Source: Clostridiales bacterium (GTDB lineage Bacteria > Bacillota > Clostridia > Oscillospirales > Acutalibacteraceae). Taken from it: 64,000 bases of DNA. The notes under the pieces are model-generated. The model saw only the letters and a list, made by a program, of their open reading frames with translations, searched no databases and was not told where the DNA came from. Shown one piece after another: positions 7,965 through 15,893 of the stretch. The stretch covers positions 434,001 to 498,000 of the forward strand of contig JAHZDE010000002.1 of assembly GCA_019422525.1 (NCBI GenBank). The letters run 5' to 3'. A program made the translations under genes and the position numbers. The stretch's first letter is position 1. Each line of letters starts with the position of its first letter.

Positions 7965-9092
7965 ATGGAATTATCGGATATCCGAAAAGAAATTGATGAA
8001 ATCGACAATCAGCTGCTTCACCTCTTTCTCCGCCGGATGAAGTGTGCCGAACAGGTAGCAGCTATTAAAAAAGAGAAAAACCTGCCGGTTTTTAACGCCC
8101 AGCGGGAGCAGGAGATCCTTGACCGGGCAGCCGAAAATGCCGGAGAGTATGCAGAAGCGGTGCGGGGACTCTACAGCACCATGATGAGTATCAGCCGTGA
8201 CAGGCAGCACCAGCTACTGAAAAGTGGAGGAGCTTTGAGGAAGCTAATTACCACCAGTATGGATAATATTCCCACTGATGGTGTGAAAGTAGCCTGTCCA
8301 GGCGTGGCGGGGGCCTTTACGCACCGCGCCGCCTGCACCGTTTTTCCCAACGGGGAAATGACTTTTCACACGCACTTTGACCAAGTGTTCCAGGCGGTGG
8401 AACAGAAAGAAGCCGACTTTGGCGTGATTCCCGTGGAGAATTCCTCTGCCGGTTCGGTGGTGGATGTATATGACCTGATTTTGCGCTATCGGTTTTATAT
8501 TGTGCGGGCGGTAACGTTGCCAGTGCGTCATTTCCTTTGCGGCACCGAAAATTCCGATGACATCCAAATTGTCTTTTCTCATCCCCAGGCGCTGGCCCAA
8601 TGCTCCGAATTTCTGACCAAAAAGGGCTGGAAAAAGCAGGAATACAGCAATACCGCTGCCGCCGCCAAAATGCTCTCTATGGAGCGGCTGCACCATGCAG
8701 CGGTGATCTGCTCCAAAGAGGCCGCGGAAAAATACGGTCTGACCGTGCTGCAAGAGAATATTCAGAACGCACGGGACAACTGCACCCGGTTTATCGTCAT
8801 CAGCCGTACCCCCTGCCTGCCGGAAAACGCCGACAAAATCAGCCTGTGTTTTTCGCTGCCCAATGTGCCCGGTGCGCTGCATCAGGTATTGGCGCGCTTT
8901 GCCCTGAACGGCCTGAACCTGACGAAAATCGAATCCCGCCCCATTCCCGGCAAGGCCTTTGAATATGACTTTTATTTGGATTTTACCGGGAACCTAAAGG
9001 AATCCCACACGCTGGAGCTGCTGTGCTCTTTGAGCGAGGAACTGCCGCGCTTTACATTCCTTGGCAACTATTTGGAAACAAAAGAACTGTAA
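7965..9092 (+). CDS. pheA: Bifunctional chorismate mutase / prephenate dehydratase (P-protein)
   Basis: It rearranges chorismate to prephenate and dehydrates it to phenylpyruvate on the phenylalanine branch. Three domains are visible in 375 residues: an AroQ-type chorismate mutase (about 1-85, starting ELSDIRKEIDEIDNQLLHLF), a prephenate dehydratase (about 107-285, with GVIPVENSSAGSV near 148 and NCTRFIVIS near 268), and an ACT domain (about 292-370) with the ESRP motif that senses phenylalanine. Fusion of mutase and dehydratase is common in Clostridia and Proteobacteria. It completes the Phe branch next to tyrA. Confidence 0.95.
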   Translation: MELSDIRKEIDEIDNQLLHLFLRRMKCAEQVAAIKKEKNLPVFNAQREQEILDRAAENAGEYAEAVRGLYSTMMSISRDRQHQLLKSGGALRKLITTSMDNIPTDGVKVACPGVAGAFTHRAACTVFPNGEMTFHTHFDQVFQAVEQKEADFGVIPVENSSAGSVVDVYDLILRYRFYIVRAVTLPVRHFLCGTENSDDIQIVFSHPQALAQCSEFLTKKGWKKQEYSNTAAAAKMLSMERLHHAAVICSKEAAEKYGLTVLQENIQNARDNCTRFIVISRTPCLPENADKISLCFSLPNVPGALHQVLARFALNGLNLTKIESRPIPGKAFEYDFYLDFTGNLKESHTLELLCSLSEELPRFTFLGNYLETKEL

Positions 9093-9119
9093 AAATAAAT
9101 TTGGAAAGAAGGCATTTTC

Positions 9120-9623
9120 ATGCAAATCTCTTTTGAACCGGTACAAACGCCGGAAGAAGTCAATACCATGTGTACGCTGGCCGCTGAAATTTGGGAAGAG
9201 CACTTCACCCCGATTTTGGAGCCGGGCCAGGTGCCGTATATGGTGGAGAAATTCCAGTCGGTTCCCGCTGTCACCAAGCAGATTCAGGAGGGCTATGAAT
9301 ACCGGTTGACGGTAGTCGATGGCAAACCGGCTGGCTATACCGGTTTCCATCCCGATGGCAACGGCAAGATGTTTTTGAGTAAACTCTATGTACACAAGAA
9401 TTTCCGCGGTACCGGTCTTGCCAGAAAAGCTTTTACATATTTGCAGGAGCGCTGCCGCAAAGAGGGGCTTTCTGCTATCTGGCTCACGGTCAACCGGTTT
9501 AATACGCATACCATTGAAATTTACCGCCATTTTGGCTTTACGGTGATTCGAGAAGAAAAAACCGACATTGGGAACGGTTACTATATGGACGATTATGTCA
9601 TGGAAGTGCCGGTGAATGGCTGA
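9120..9623 (+). CDS. GNAT acetyltransferase
   Basis: A 167-residue GNAT, third of this fold in the aromatic block. FLSKLYVHKNFRGTGLARKAF near residue 82 carries the beta-4 strand and acetyl-CoA loop, and LTVNRFNTHTIEIYRHFGF near 122 the conserved asparagine and tyrosine. Substrate unknown. It starts 27 bp after pheA and is probably the last gene of the operon; a new promoter begins at 9684. Confidence 0.85.
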   Translation: MQISFEPVQTPEEVNTMCTLAAEIWEEHFTPILEPGQVPYMVEKFQSVPAVTKQIQEGYEYRLTVVDGKPAGYTGFHPDGNGKMFLSKLYVHKNFRGTGLARKAFTYLQERCRKEGLSAIWLTVNRFNTHTIEIYRHFGFTVIREEKTDIGNGYYMDDYVMEVPVNG

Positions 9624-9683
9624 CAATTTTCTGCCTTGGATTTTGGGCAAAATGGGGAAACTGTTAAGACGAACTCGACTCTC

Positions 9684-9713
9684 TTGACTTTCTGCTGGCT
9701 GGTATGATATAGT
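9684..9713 (+). promoter_or_regulatory. Promoter of the glycine riboswitch transcript
   Basis: TTGACT (9684-9689), 18-bp spacer, TATAGT (9708-9713). It sits just ahead of the first glycine aptamer. Confidence 0.6.
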
Positions 9714-9732
9714 GGAAAGGCTGACATAAAAA

Positions 9733-9925
9733 ATAATGTGGTGACAAACGAAGTTTGCAGGAAAAGCAGGGAAGCTGCTGCCGAAGGAGCAAAACTCTCA
9801 GGTGTCCAAATTTGGATGAGGACTGCAAATGGATGTGGCTCTGGAGAATGCCCAAAATGGGCTGCCGAAGGTGCAACGTAGGATGTTTTCCTGCGAAATC
9901 TCTCAGGCAAAAGGACAGAGTGGAA
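9733..9925 (+). ncRNA. Tandem glycine riboswitch
   Basis: Two aptamers lie in series. The first carries CCGAAGGAGCAAA (9781 on) and CTCTCAGG (9797 on). The second carries CTGGAGAATGCC, GCCGAAGGTGCAA (9862 on) and the near-universal CTCTCAGGCAAAAGGACAGAG-type segment ending near 9920. Two aptamers with a short linker is the usual cooperative arrangement. The gene downstream is an alanine/glycine symporter, a typical member of this regulon, so the function fits. In symporter cases the switch is generally off with glycine. Confidence 0.92.
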
Positions 9926-9966
9926 AAAACGTCGATCAAAGGCGTGCCCTTTTGATACCGTTTTTC
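9924..9966 (+). terminator. First hairpin of the glycine riboswitch platform
   Basis: AAAAAACG ... ATCAAAGG pairs with CCTTTTGAT ... CGTTTTT, ending in a short T-run. It begins where the second aptamer's closing stem ends, so aptamer folding may compete with its 5' arm. It could be a terminator or a competitor. Confidence 0.5.
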
Positions 9967-9986
9967 CATGAATTTCGTTTTTTCAG

Positions 9987-10019
9987 AGCCAGAACCTTTT
10001 GTGGGGTCTGGCTTTTTTC
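9987..10019 (+). terminator. Second hairpin of the glycine riboswitch platform
   Basis: AGCCAGA (9987-9993) pairs with TCTGGCT (10007-10013) and a run of Ts follows. It lies 35 bp before the symporter start and looks like a complete intrinsic terminator. Confidence 0.7.
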
Positions 10020-10053
10020 TTTGTTTGCACGGATGAGAAGGGATTGGAAACGA

Positions 10054-11427
10054 ATGAATATGGATCAGCTTGCTGCACTGGTCAGCACGATCAGTGACTT
10101 TGTATGGAACAACCTGCTGCTGTGGTTATTGGTAGGTACCGGTATTTGGTTCACCATCAGAACCCGGTTTGTGCAGGTACGAAAGTTTGGCGAAGGCTTC
10201 CGTCGGCTTTTCAGCGGTTTTTCTCTGCGGGGCAAAAAAGCCGGCAAAGACGGCATGTCCTCCTTCCAGGCTTTGACCACCGCCATTGCAGCGCAGGTTG
10301 GCACCGGCAACATCACTGGCTGTGCCACGGCTCTCTATTCCGGCGGCCCCGGCGCAATTTTCTGGATGTGGCTCTCTGCCTTTTTCGGCATGGCTACCAT
10401 TTACGGCGAAGCCGTGCTGGCACAGAAGTTTAAATACACCGACAGCTCCGGCGAGGTGAGAGGCGGCCCCATCTACTACATCAAGGCCCGTTTTCAGGGA
10501 AAATTCGGCAAGATTCTGGCTGGATTCTTCTCCATCGCCATTATTTTCGCGCTGGGCTTTACCGGAAACATGGTACAGGCCAACTCCATCAGTTCCGCTT
10601 TCCAAACAGCTTTTGGCGTTCCCACCATTGCGGTAGGCGTTGTCATTGCCATTATCGCAGCTTTCATCTTCCTTGGCGGCGTGAGCCGTATTGCTTCCAT
10701 CACAGAAAAGATGGTTCCCCTGATGGCAGTTTTCTATATTGTCGGCTGCCTTGTCATTCTGGTCATCAACCGTGACGCTCTTCTGGGTGCCATTCAGTCC
10801 ATCTTTGTAGCAGCTTTCGATCCCCAGGCCATTCTGGGCGGCGTGGCCGGTATTACAGTACGGGAAGCCATGCGTTACGGCGTAGCCCGCGGCCTGTTCT
10901 CCAACGAAGCCGGTATGGGTTCCACCCCCCATGCACACGCACTGGCCAAGGTGGAAAAGCCCCAGGATCAGGGCATTGTCGCCATGATCGGCGTGTTTAT
11001 CGACACCTTTATTGTTTTGACTCTGACCGCTCTGGTCATTCTCACTTCCGGCCAGCTGCAGGCAGGTATGCCCAATGGCTTGCAGGGTACTGAACTGGCA
11101 CAGGCCGCCTTCAACCACGCGTTCGGCAGCTTCGGAAACGCCTTTGTCGCCATCTGCATGCTGTTCTTCGCCTTCTCCACCATTATCGGCTGGTACTTCT
11201 TCGGTGAAACCAACGTGAAGGCGCTCTTCGGTCAAAAGGCTGTGAAGATTTATGCTGCCATTGTGGTGGTGTGTGTGGTCATCGGCTCCACGCTGAAAGT
11301 CAATCTGGTGTGGAACCTCTCCGATTTGTTTAACGGCCTGATGGTGTTCCCGAACCTGATAGCATTGCTGGCGCTCTCCGGTATTGTGGCAAAAGCAGCA
11401 AAGGGTCAGAATATTTTGAAAAAATAA
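10054..11427 (+). CDS. Alanine/glycine:cation symporter (AGCS family)
   Basis: A 457-residue membrane protein that imports glycine or alanine with Na+ or H+. Family motifs are visible: FQALTTAIAAQVGTGNITG near residue 70, EAVLAQKFK near 117, GPIYYI near 136 and FSNEAGMGSTPHAHA near 282. About ten hydrophobic segments can be counted. The ATG at 10054 is chosen because it follows AAGGGA and a family-like N-terminus (DQLAALVSTISDFVWN); the frame extends upstream through the riboswitch and must not be used. The glycine riboswitch directly upstream supports glycine as substrate. Confidence 0.92.
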   Translation: MNMDQLAALVSTISDFVWNNLLLWLLVGTGIWFTIRTRFVQVRKFGEGFRRLFSGFSLRGKKAGKDGMSSFQALTTAIAAQVGTGNITGCATALYSGGPGAIFWMWLSAFFGMATIYGEAVLAQKFKYTDSSGEVRGGPIYYIKARFQGKFGKILAGFFSIAIIFALGFTGNMVQANSISSAFQTAFGVPTIAVGVVIAIIAAFIFLGGVSRIASITEKMVPLMAVFYIVGCLVILVINRDALLGAIQSIFVAAFDPQAILGGVAGITVREAMRYGVARGLFSNEAGMGSTPHAHALAKVEKPQDQGIVAMIGVFIDTFIVLTLTALVILTSGQLQAGMPNGLQGTELAQAAFNHAFGSFGNAFVAICMLFFAFSTIIGWYFFGETNVKALFGQKAVKIYAAIVVVCVVIGSTLKVNLVWNLSDLFNGLMVFPNLIALLALSGIVAKAAKGQNILKK

Positions 11428-11436
11428 ATTATTTGC

Positions 11437-11482
11437 AAAAAAGGAACCGCTTCCCTATCACTGGGAAGCGGTTCCTTTTTTG
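11437..11482. terminator. Bidirectional terminator between symporter and pyrE
   Basis: AAGGAACCGCTTCCC (11441-11455) pairs perfectly with GGGAAGCGGTTCCTT (11463-11477), with A-run and T-run on the two sides. It serves both convergent genes. Confidence 0.9.
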
Positions 11483-11497
11483 TCATTTTATAAAAAA

Positions 11498-12160
11498 TTA
11501 CAGGATGCAGTAGGTCTCCATGTATTTCTCCATAGCCGGAAGCACCTCGCCAAAAGTGCCCTGTTCTTTCAGATACTCATAAATATCCTGTACCGTGACC
11601 AGTGCATGAACCTGAATTCCGAATTCTTCCTGGACCTCCATAATGGCGGTCTTTCCCGGAGTCTGTCCCACTTCACAGCGGTTGACAGAGATGAACATAT
11701 CCTTTACTTCCACATTGCCGCAAGCCTTCAAAACCGGCATGGTTTCCCGTACAGCGGTTCCAGCGGTAATTACGTCTTCAATAATAATAATCCGGTCACC
11801 GTCTTTAGGCTTGTATCCCACAATGCTTCCGCCTTCGCCGTGGTCTTTCACTTCTTTCCGATTGAAGAAATAAGGCTTATCAATACCGAAATCCCGGGCA
11901 AGTGCGCCTGCAGCAGCTGTTGCCAGCGGGATTCCCTTATAAGCCGGGCCGAACATGGCATCGAACTGGTCGCCGCAGGTTTCCTTTACCAGAGCTGCAT
12001 AGAAGCTGCCCAGCCGGGAAATCTGTCCGCCGGTACGATAGTTTCCGGTATTCACGAAATAGGGGGTATTGCGGCCGCTTTTGGTTACGAAGCTGCCGAA
12101 ACGGAGCACGTCTGCTCCCATCATAAACTCAATAAATTCCTTTTTTGCAGGTGTCAGCAT
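11498..12160 (-). CDS. pyrE: Orotate phosphoribosyltransferase
   Basis: It joins orotate and PRPP to give OMP in pyrimidine synthesis. The 220-residue protein has the PRPP-binding motif in IIIIEDVITAGTAVRETM near residue 126 and the flexible-loop region RKEVKDHGEGG near 103. The start is the ATG at 12160 behind GGAG; the frame is open further upstream but that extension has no homologous character. It stands alone here, away from other pyr genes. No PyrR-type or other leader was recognised. Confidence 0.93.
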   Translation of the reverse strand: MLTPAKKEFIEFMMGADVLRFGSFVTKSGRNTPYFVNTGNYRTGGQISRLGSFYAALVKETCGDQFDAMFGPAYKGIPLATAAAGALARDFGIDKPYFFNRKEVKDHGEGGSIVGYKPKDGDRIIIIEDVITAGTAVRETMPVLKACGNVEVKDMFISVNRCEVGQTPGKTAIMEVQEEFGIQVHALVTVQDIYEYLKEQGTFGEVLPAMEKYMETYCIL

Positions 12161-12432
12161 GGAAAACCGTCTCCTTTTCAGAAATCTGATAATTCCATTA
12201 TACCAGATGCGCCGCAAAAATCCTACTGTTTTTTCTTTTGTTGTTATCCTGCGGTTTGCGAATTTATTTTTGGATAGACCACGTCGGAAAGCCTGTGTAA
12301 TTTTCGATAAATCCCCCAGGGCTTTCTTGTGCATATCGTTTTGTTTTTTTAAAATCCCCCGGTAAAATCACCAGTATCTTCCATGATAATCGAGTGTTTT
12401 TTACAAAGTTATATTTTTTTAGCAAAATCTAT

Positions 12433-12484
12433 AGAAAATCGATTTCACATATGGTATCATAGTGGCAGAAAATCGATTTCACAT
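12433..12484 (+). promoter_or_regulatory. Twin operators and promoter of the sucrose operon
   Basis: The 18-base sequence AGAAAATCGATTTCACAT occurs twice, at 12433-12450 and 12467-12484, 34 bp apart. Its AAATCGATTT core is palindromic, as expected for a LacI-family repressor. Between the copies lies an extended -10, TGGTATCAT (12452-12460). One operator overlaps the -35 region and the other the transcript start, so repression by the ScrR protein encoded downstream is likely. The rest of 12161-12432 shows no feature. Confidence 0.75.
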
Positions 12485-12529
12485 GTGCGGGTTCAAATGA
12501 AAAAGAAATGGTTGCAAGGAGGAACAAGT

Positions 12530-13912
12530 ATGGATTATCAAAATACAGCCAGCCTGATAAAAGAATATGTCGGCGGCGCAGAGAACATTGAAAGTGTGGC
12601 TCATTGTGCAACGCGGCTGCGTTTGGTGCTGAAGGATGACAGTAAGCTGCAAAAAGACAAAGTGGAAAAGGTAGAGGGCGTTAAGGGCGCGTTTACCAAT
12701 TCCGGCCAGTTCCAGATTATCATTGGCCAGGGTGCGGTGAATAAGGTGTATGATGCCTTCGTCAATACGGGGGATATTCATCAGGCCAGCGCCGAGGAAC
12801 AGAAAAAGGCTGCTGCTCAAAAGCTGAATTGGTTCCAGCGGTTTGCCCGTACCCTGTCTAACATTTTTGTGCCGATTATTCCCGTCATTGTGGCCAGCGG
12901 CGTATTGATGGGCCTGCTGGGAATGCTGAGCAATTTCGGCGTGATTTCTGCGGATACAGGTGTGTATAAGCTGTTGGACATGATTTCCAATGCAGCGTTT
13001 ACCTTCCTTCCTGTTTTGATTGCCTATAGTGCGGCAAAAGAATTCGGATGTAATCCCTATCTGGCAGCAATTTTGGGCGCGATTATGATTCACCCCAATT
13101 TGCAGAATGCCTGGACTATGGGTACCGCCGGTGTGGAAACCCAGTACTTGGATTTCTTTGGTTTTCAGGTGGCGGCCATTGGCTATCAGGGACAAGTTTT
13201 GCCGGTGTTGATTGCCGTTCTGCTCATGGCTTTCCTAGAGAAGCGGATTCACAAAATTATGCCTAACTGTCTGGATTTACTGCTGACCCCCTTCTTTACA
13301 CTGCTGATTACTGCGGTGGCGACATTCTTTGTCATTGGACCTGTGGGTCGTTGGATTGGTGATGGTATTTCTATCGGTTTGCAGTATCTGTATAACAACC
13401 TCGGCCCGATTGCCGGATTGATTTTTGGCGGAACTTATTCTCTGATTGTGATTACCGGTATGCATCACAGCTTCCATGCAGTGGAAACCGGTTTGCTTGC
13501 CAATCCTTCTATCGGTATTAACTTCCTGCTGCCTATCTGGTCTATGGCAAATGTAGCACAGGGCGGCGCAGCACTGGCAGTATATTGCAAAACCAAAAAC
13601 AAGACTCTGAAAGCTGTGGCAGCACCTGCTTCCTTCTCCTGCCTGTTGGGAATTACCGAAGCGGCTATTTTCGGTGTCAACCTCAAGCTGGTAAAGCCGT
13701 TTATTGGTGCTCTTATCGGCGGTGCGCTGGGCGGTTTCCTGGTAGTGTTTGGCGGTGTTGGCATGAACGGTATCGGCGTAACAGGAATTCCCGGACTGGC
13801 TTTGGTTGCGCCGCAGTCCATGGTGATGTATATTATAGGTATGGCCGTCGCCTTTGTGGGAGCTTTTGTGGCAACATGGCTCCTGGGATTTAAGGAGGAG
13901 GCAGACGCATAA
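12530..13912 (+). CDS. scrA: Sucrose-type PTS transporter, IIBC
   Basis: It imports and phosphorylates sucrose (to sucrose 6-phosphate). The 460-residue protein has an N-terminal EIIB domain (about 1-80) with the phosphorylated cysteine in the HCATRLR motif near residue 26, and a glucose-superfamily EIIC domain (about 105-455) with many hydrophobic segments and the GMHHSF motif near 310. No IIA domain is fused, so phosphate must come from another glucose-type IIA. The ATG after AAGGAGG fixes the start; an upstream open stretch covers the operators. Sucrose as substrate is inferred from the neighbouring GH32 enzyme and fructokinase; a related disaccharide such as trehalose cannot be excluded on IIBC alone. 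Confidence 0.88.
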   Translation: MDYQNTASLIKEYVGGAENIESVAHCATRLRLVLKDDSKLQKDKVEKVEGVKGAFTNSGQFQIIIGQGAVNKVYDAFVNTGDIHQASAEEQKKAAAQKLNWFQRFARTLSNIFVPIIPVIVASGVLMGLLGMLSNFGVISADTGVYKLLDMISNAAFTFLPVLIAYSAAKEFGCNPYLAAILGAIMIHPNLQNAWTMGTAGVETQYLDFFGFQVAAIGYQGQVLPVLIAVLLMAFLEKRIHKIMPNCLDLLLTPFFTLLITAVATFFVIGPVGRWIGDGISIGLQYLYNNLGPIAGLIFGGTYSLIVITGMHHSFHAVETGLLANPSIGINFLLPIWSMANVAQGGAALAVYCKTKNKTLKAVAAPASFSCLLGITEAAIFGVNLKLVKPFIGALIGGALGGFLVVFGGVGMNGIGVTGIPGLALVAPQSMVMYIIGMAVAFVGAFVATWLLGFKEEADA

Positions 13913-13930
13913 TATACAGTAAGTGAGTTG

Positions 13931-14962
13931 ATGTACATGCGAATTAAAGACATTGCCAAAATGGCGGGCGTGGCGCCATCCACGGTATCTCGGGTGCTGA
14001 ATAACTCCGGTTATATCAGTGCGGAAATCCGGGAAAAGGTGGAAAAAGTCGTAAAAGAAACCGGGTATGTCCCAAATCAGATTGCCCAGTCTCTCAAGCG
14101 GCAGCGCACCCGTACCATTGGCATTATTATCCCACAGATTGCATCCGAAACCATGTCCCGGCTGGTAGAAGCGGCTTATGGCTGCTGCAACCGCAGAGGC
14201 TATCGGATTTTGTTGGAGAATACCCAACTAAGCAGCCAGCGGGAAATTGAATGTCTGAAAAGCCTGTACCATCAGCAGGTGGAAGGAATCCTCCTTATGT
14301 CCGTAGGACTGACGGCAGAGCACGGCAATGTCATTCGCCAGCTGGATATTCCGGTGATTGTTACCGGCCAATATATGGATGGCCTATGCTGCTATACCCA
14401 TGATAATCGAAGTGCAGCCCGGGATATGGTGCTGCGGATGGCCCAAAAGGGCAGAAAACGGATTGCTTTGCTTAATGTTGCTATCGAAGAGGATAATTCC
14501 ATTAAAATTCAGCGTGAACTGGGATACCGGGACGCGCTGACAGCAGAAGGCCTTCCTTTTGAGGAAAGCCTGACCGCCTATGGGGCTTTCAGCATAGAAT
14601 CGGGCAAGGAGATGATGAAGGCCCTGTGGGAAAATAATAATCCCCGTCCCGATGCGGTTTTTGCCGTAACTGATAAAATTGCCATCGGCGCCATGGAGTA
14701 TCTGCGGAAACAGGGAGTCAATATTCCCGGGGACTGCATGGTGGCTGGAGTGGGCAATAATAAGCTGTCGGAGTTTGTTTCGCCCCCGCTGTCTACCATT
14801 GAATTTTTCTATGATGAGTTGGGAAGTATGGTAACAGACAGTCTGCTTTCTGCGGTGGAATCCGGTGAGTCGGTGCAAGGGGTACATGTTATGAGGCATC
14901 GTATCATAGAAAGGGAAAGCACAAATGGAAAAAATCCTGATACTGGGGGAGCTGTTGATTGA
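13931..14962 (+). CDS. scrR: LacI-family repressor of the sucrose operon
   Basis: A 343-residue regulator with an N-terminal LacI helix-turn-helix (RIKDIAKMAGVAPSTVSRVL) and hinge helix, followed by a periplasmic-binding-like effector domain starting at TIGIIIPQIASETMS. It lies within the operon it probably controls, where the twin AAATCGATTT operators precede scrA. Candidate starts are TTG 13928, ATG 13931 and ATG 13937; the weak AAGTGAG site fits the middle one best. Its end overlaps fructokinase by 38 bases. Confidence 0.88.
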   Translation: MYMRIKDIAKMAGVAPSTVSRVLNNSGYISAEIREKVEKVVKETGYVPNQIAQSLKRQRTRTIGIIIPQIASETMSRLVEAAYGCCNRRGYRILLENTQLSSQREIECLKSLYHQQVEGILLMSVGLTAEHGNVIRQLDIPVIVTGQYMDGLCCYTHDNRSAARDMVLRMAQKGRKRIALLNVAIEEDNSIKIQRELGYRDALTAEGLPFEESLTAYGAFSIESGKEMMKALWENNNPRPDAVFAVTDKIAIGAMEYLRKQGVNIPGDCMVAGVGNNKLSEFVSPPLSTIEFFYDELGSMVTDSLLSAVESGESVQGVHVMRHRIIERESTNGKNPDTGGAVD

Positions 14963-15893
14963 TTTCATTCCCGAAGAAAAAGGGCTTCCTCTCAAAAATG
15001 TCGAAAAATTCTGCCGTGCCGCAGGCGGTGCGCCGGCCAATGTAGCCGCTGCTGTCAGTCGCCTGGGAGGAAAGGCTGCGCTGGTTTCCAAGGTTGGAGA
15101 AGATGCTTTTGGGGACTTTCTCGCAGAAGAACTGTCCCGATGCGGTGTGGACACCTCTTTTCTTTTCCGAACCCACTGTGCGCCGACTGCATTGGCGTTT
15201 GTCTCTTTGGACAAAGACGGAAACCGGGATTTCAGTTTTTATCGAAACCCCTGCGCGGACCTGCTTTTAGAGGAAGAGGAGATTACACCGGCTCTTTTTT
15301 GTGACTGTGGAATGCTTCATTTTGGCTCTGTCAATCTGGTGGAGTCTCCAGCCAAGCGTGCCCATTATAAGGCAGTTTCCATGGCAAAGGGGAGAGGGAT
15401 TCCGGTAAGCTTTGACCCCAATCTTCGCCTGCCGTTGTGGAATTGTGCCGAGGATTGCTACAGGGCTGTCCATGAGTTTTTACCTATGGCGGATATTGTC
15501 AAGATTTCGGATGACGAGCTGGAATTTCTTTTTGGAACCGATAAACCCGAAAAAGCTGCCGAAAAGCTGTTTTCTATGGATTGTCAGCTGTTTCTCTATA
15601 CCAAGGGAAAAGAGGGGGCCCAAGCCTTTACCCCGAAGGGAGAGGTGTCTGTCCCCAGTTTCCCGGTATCCGTAATCGATACCACAGGAGCTGGCGACTC
15701 ATTTATCGGTGCCATGCTGTATCGTCTGGTGTCAGGTCAGGAAAATCTCTGCCAGCTGGAAACAGACCGTCTGGAAGAATATTTGCGTTTTGCCTCTTTG
15801 TATGCTGCATGTACCACCACCCGCCGGGGCGGCGTATCCGCTATGGCGACCATGGCGGAAATCCAGGAATTTTCGAGGAGGTTTTGCATATGA
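14925..15893 (+). CDS. scrK: Fructokinase, PfkB/ribokinase family
   Basis: It phosphorylates the fructose set free by sucrose-6-phosphate hydrolysis. The 322-residue protein has the two PfkB signatures: AAGGAPANVAAAVSRLGG near residue 32 and DTTGAGDSFIGAM near 247, with the catalytic aspartate in the latter. It overlaps scrR by 38 bases and scrB by four (ATGA), so the operon is tightly coupled. Confidence 0.93.
   Translation: MEKILILGELLIDFIPEEKGLPLKNVEKFCRAAGGAPANVAAAVSRLGGKAALVSKVGEDAFGDFLAEELSRCGVDTSFLFRTHCAPTALAFVSLDKDGNRDFSFYRNPCADLLLEEEEITPALFCDCGMLHFGSVNLVESPAKRAHYKAVSMAKGRGIPVSFDPNLRLPLWNCAEDCYRAVHEFLPMADIVKISDDELEFLFGTDKPEKAAEKLFSMDCQLFLYTKGKEGAQAFTPKGEVSVPSFPVSVIDTTGAGDSFIGAMLYRLVSGQENLCQLETDRLEEYLRFASLYAACTTTRRGGVSAMATMAEIQEFSRRFCI

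Noticed and set aside
9829..10053. N-terminal extension of the symporter through the riboswitch.
   Set aside because: It translates the aptamer and terminator; the ATG at 10054 has its own site and a family-like N-terminus.
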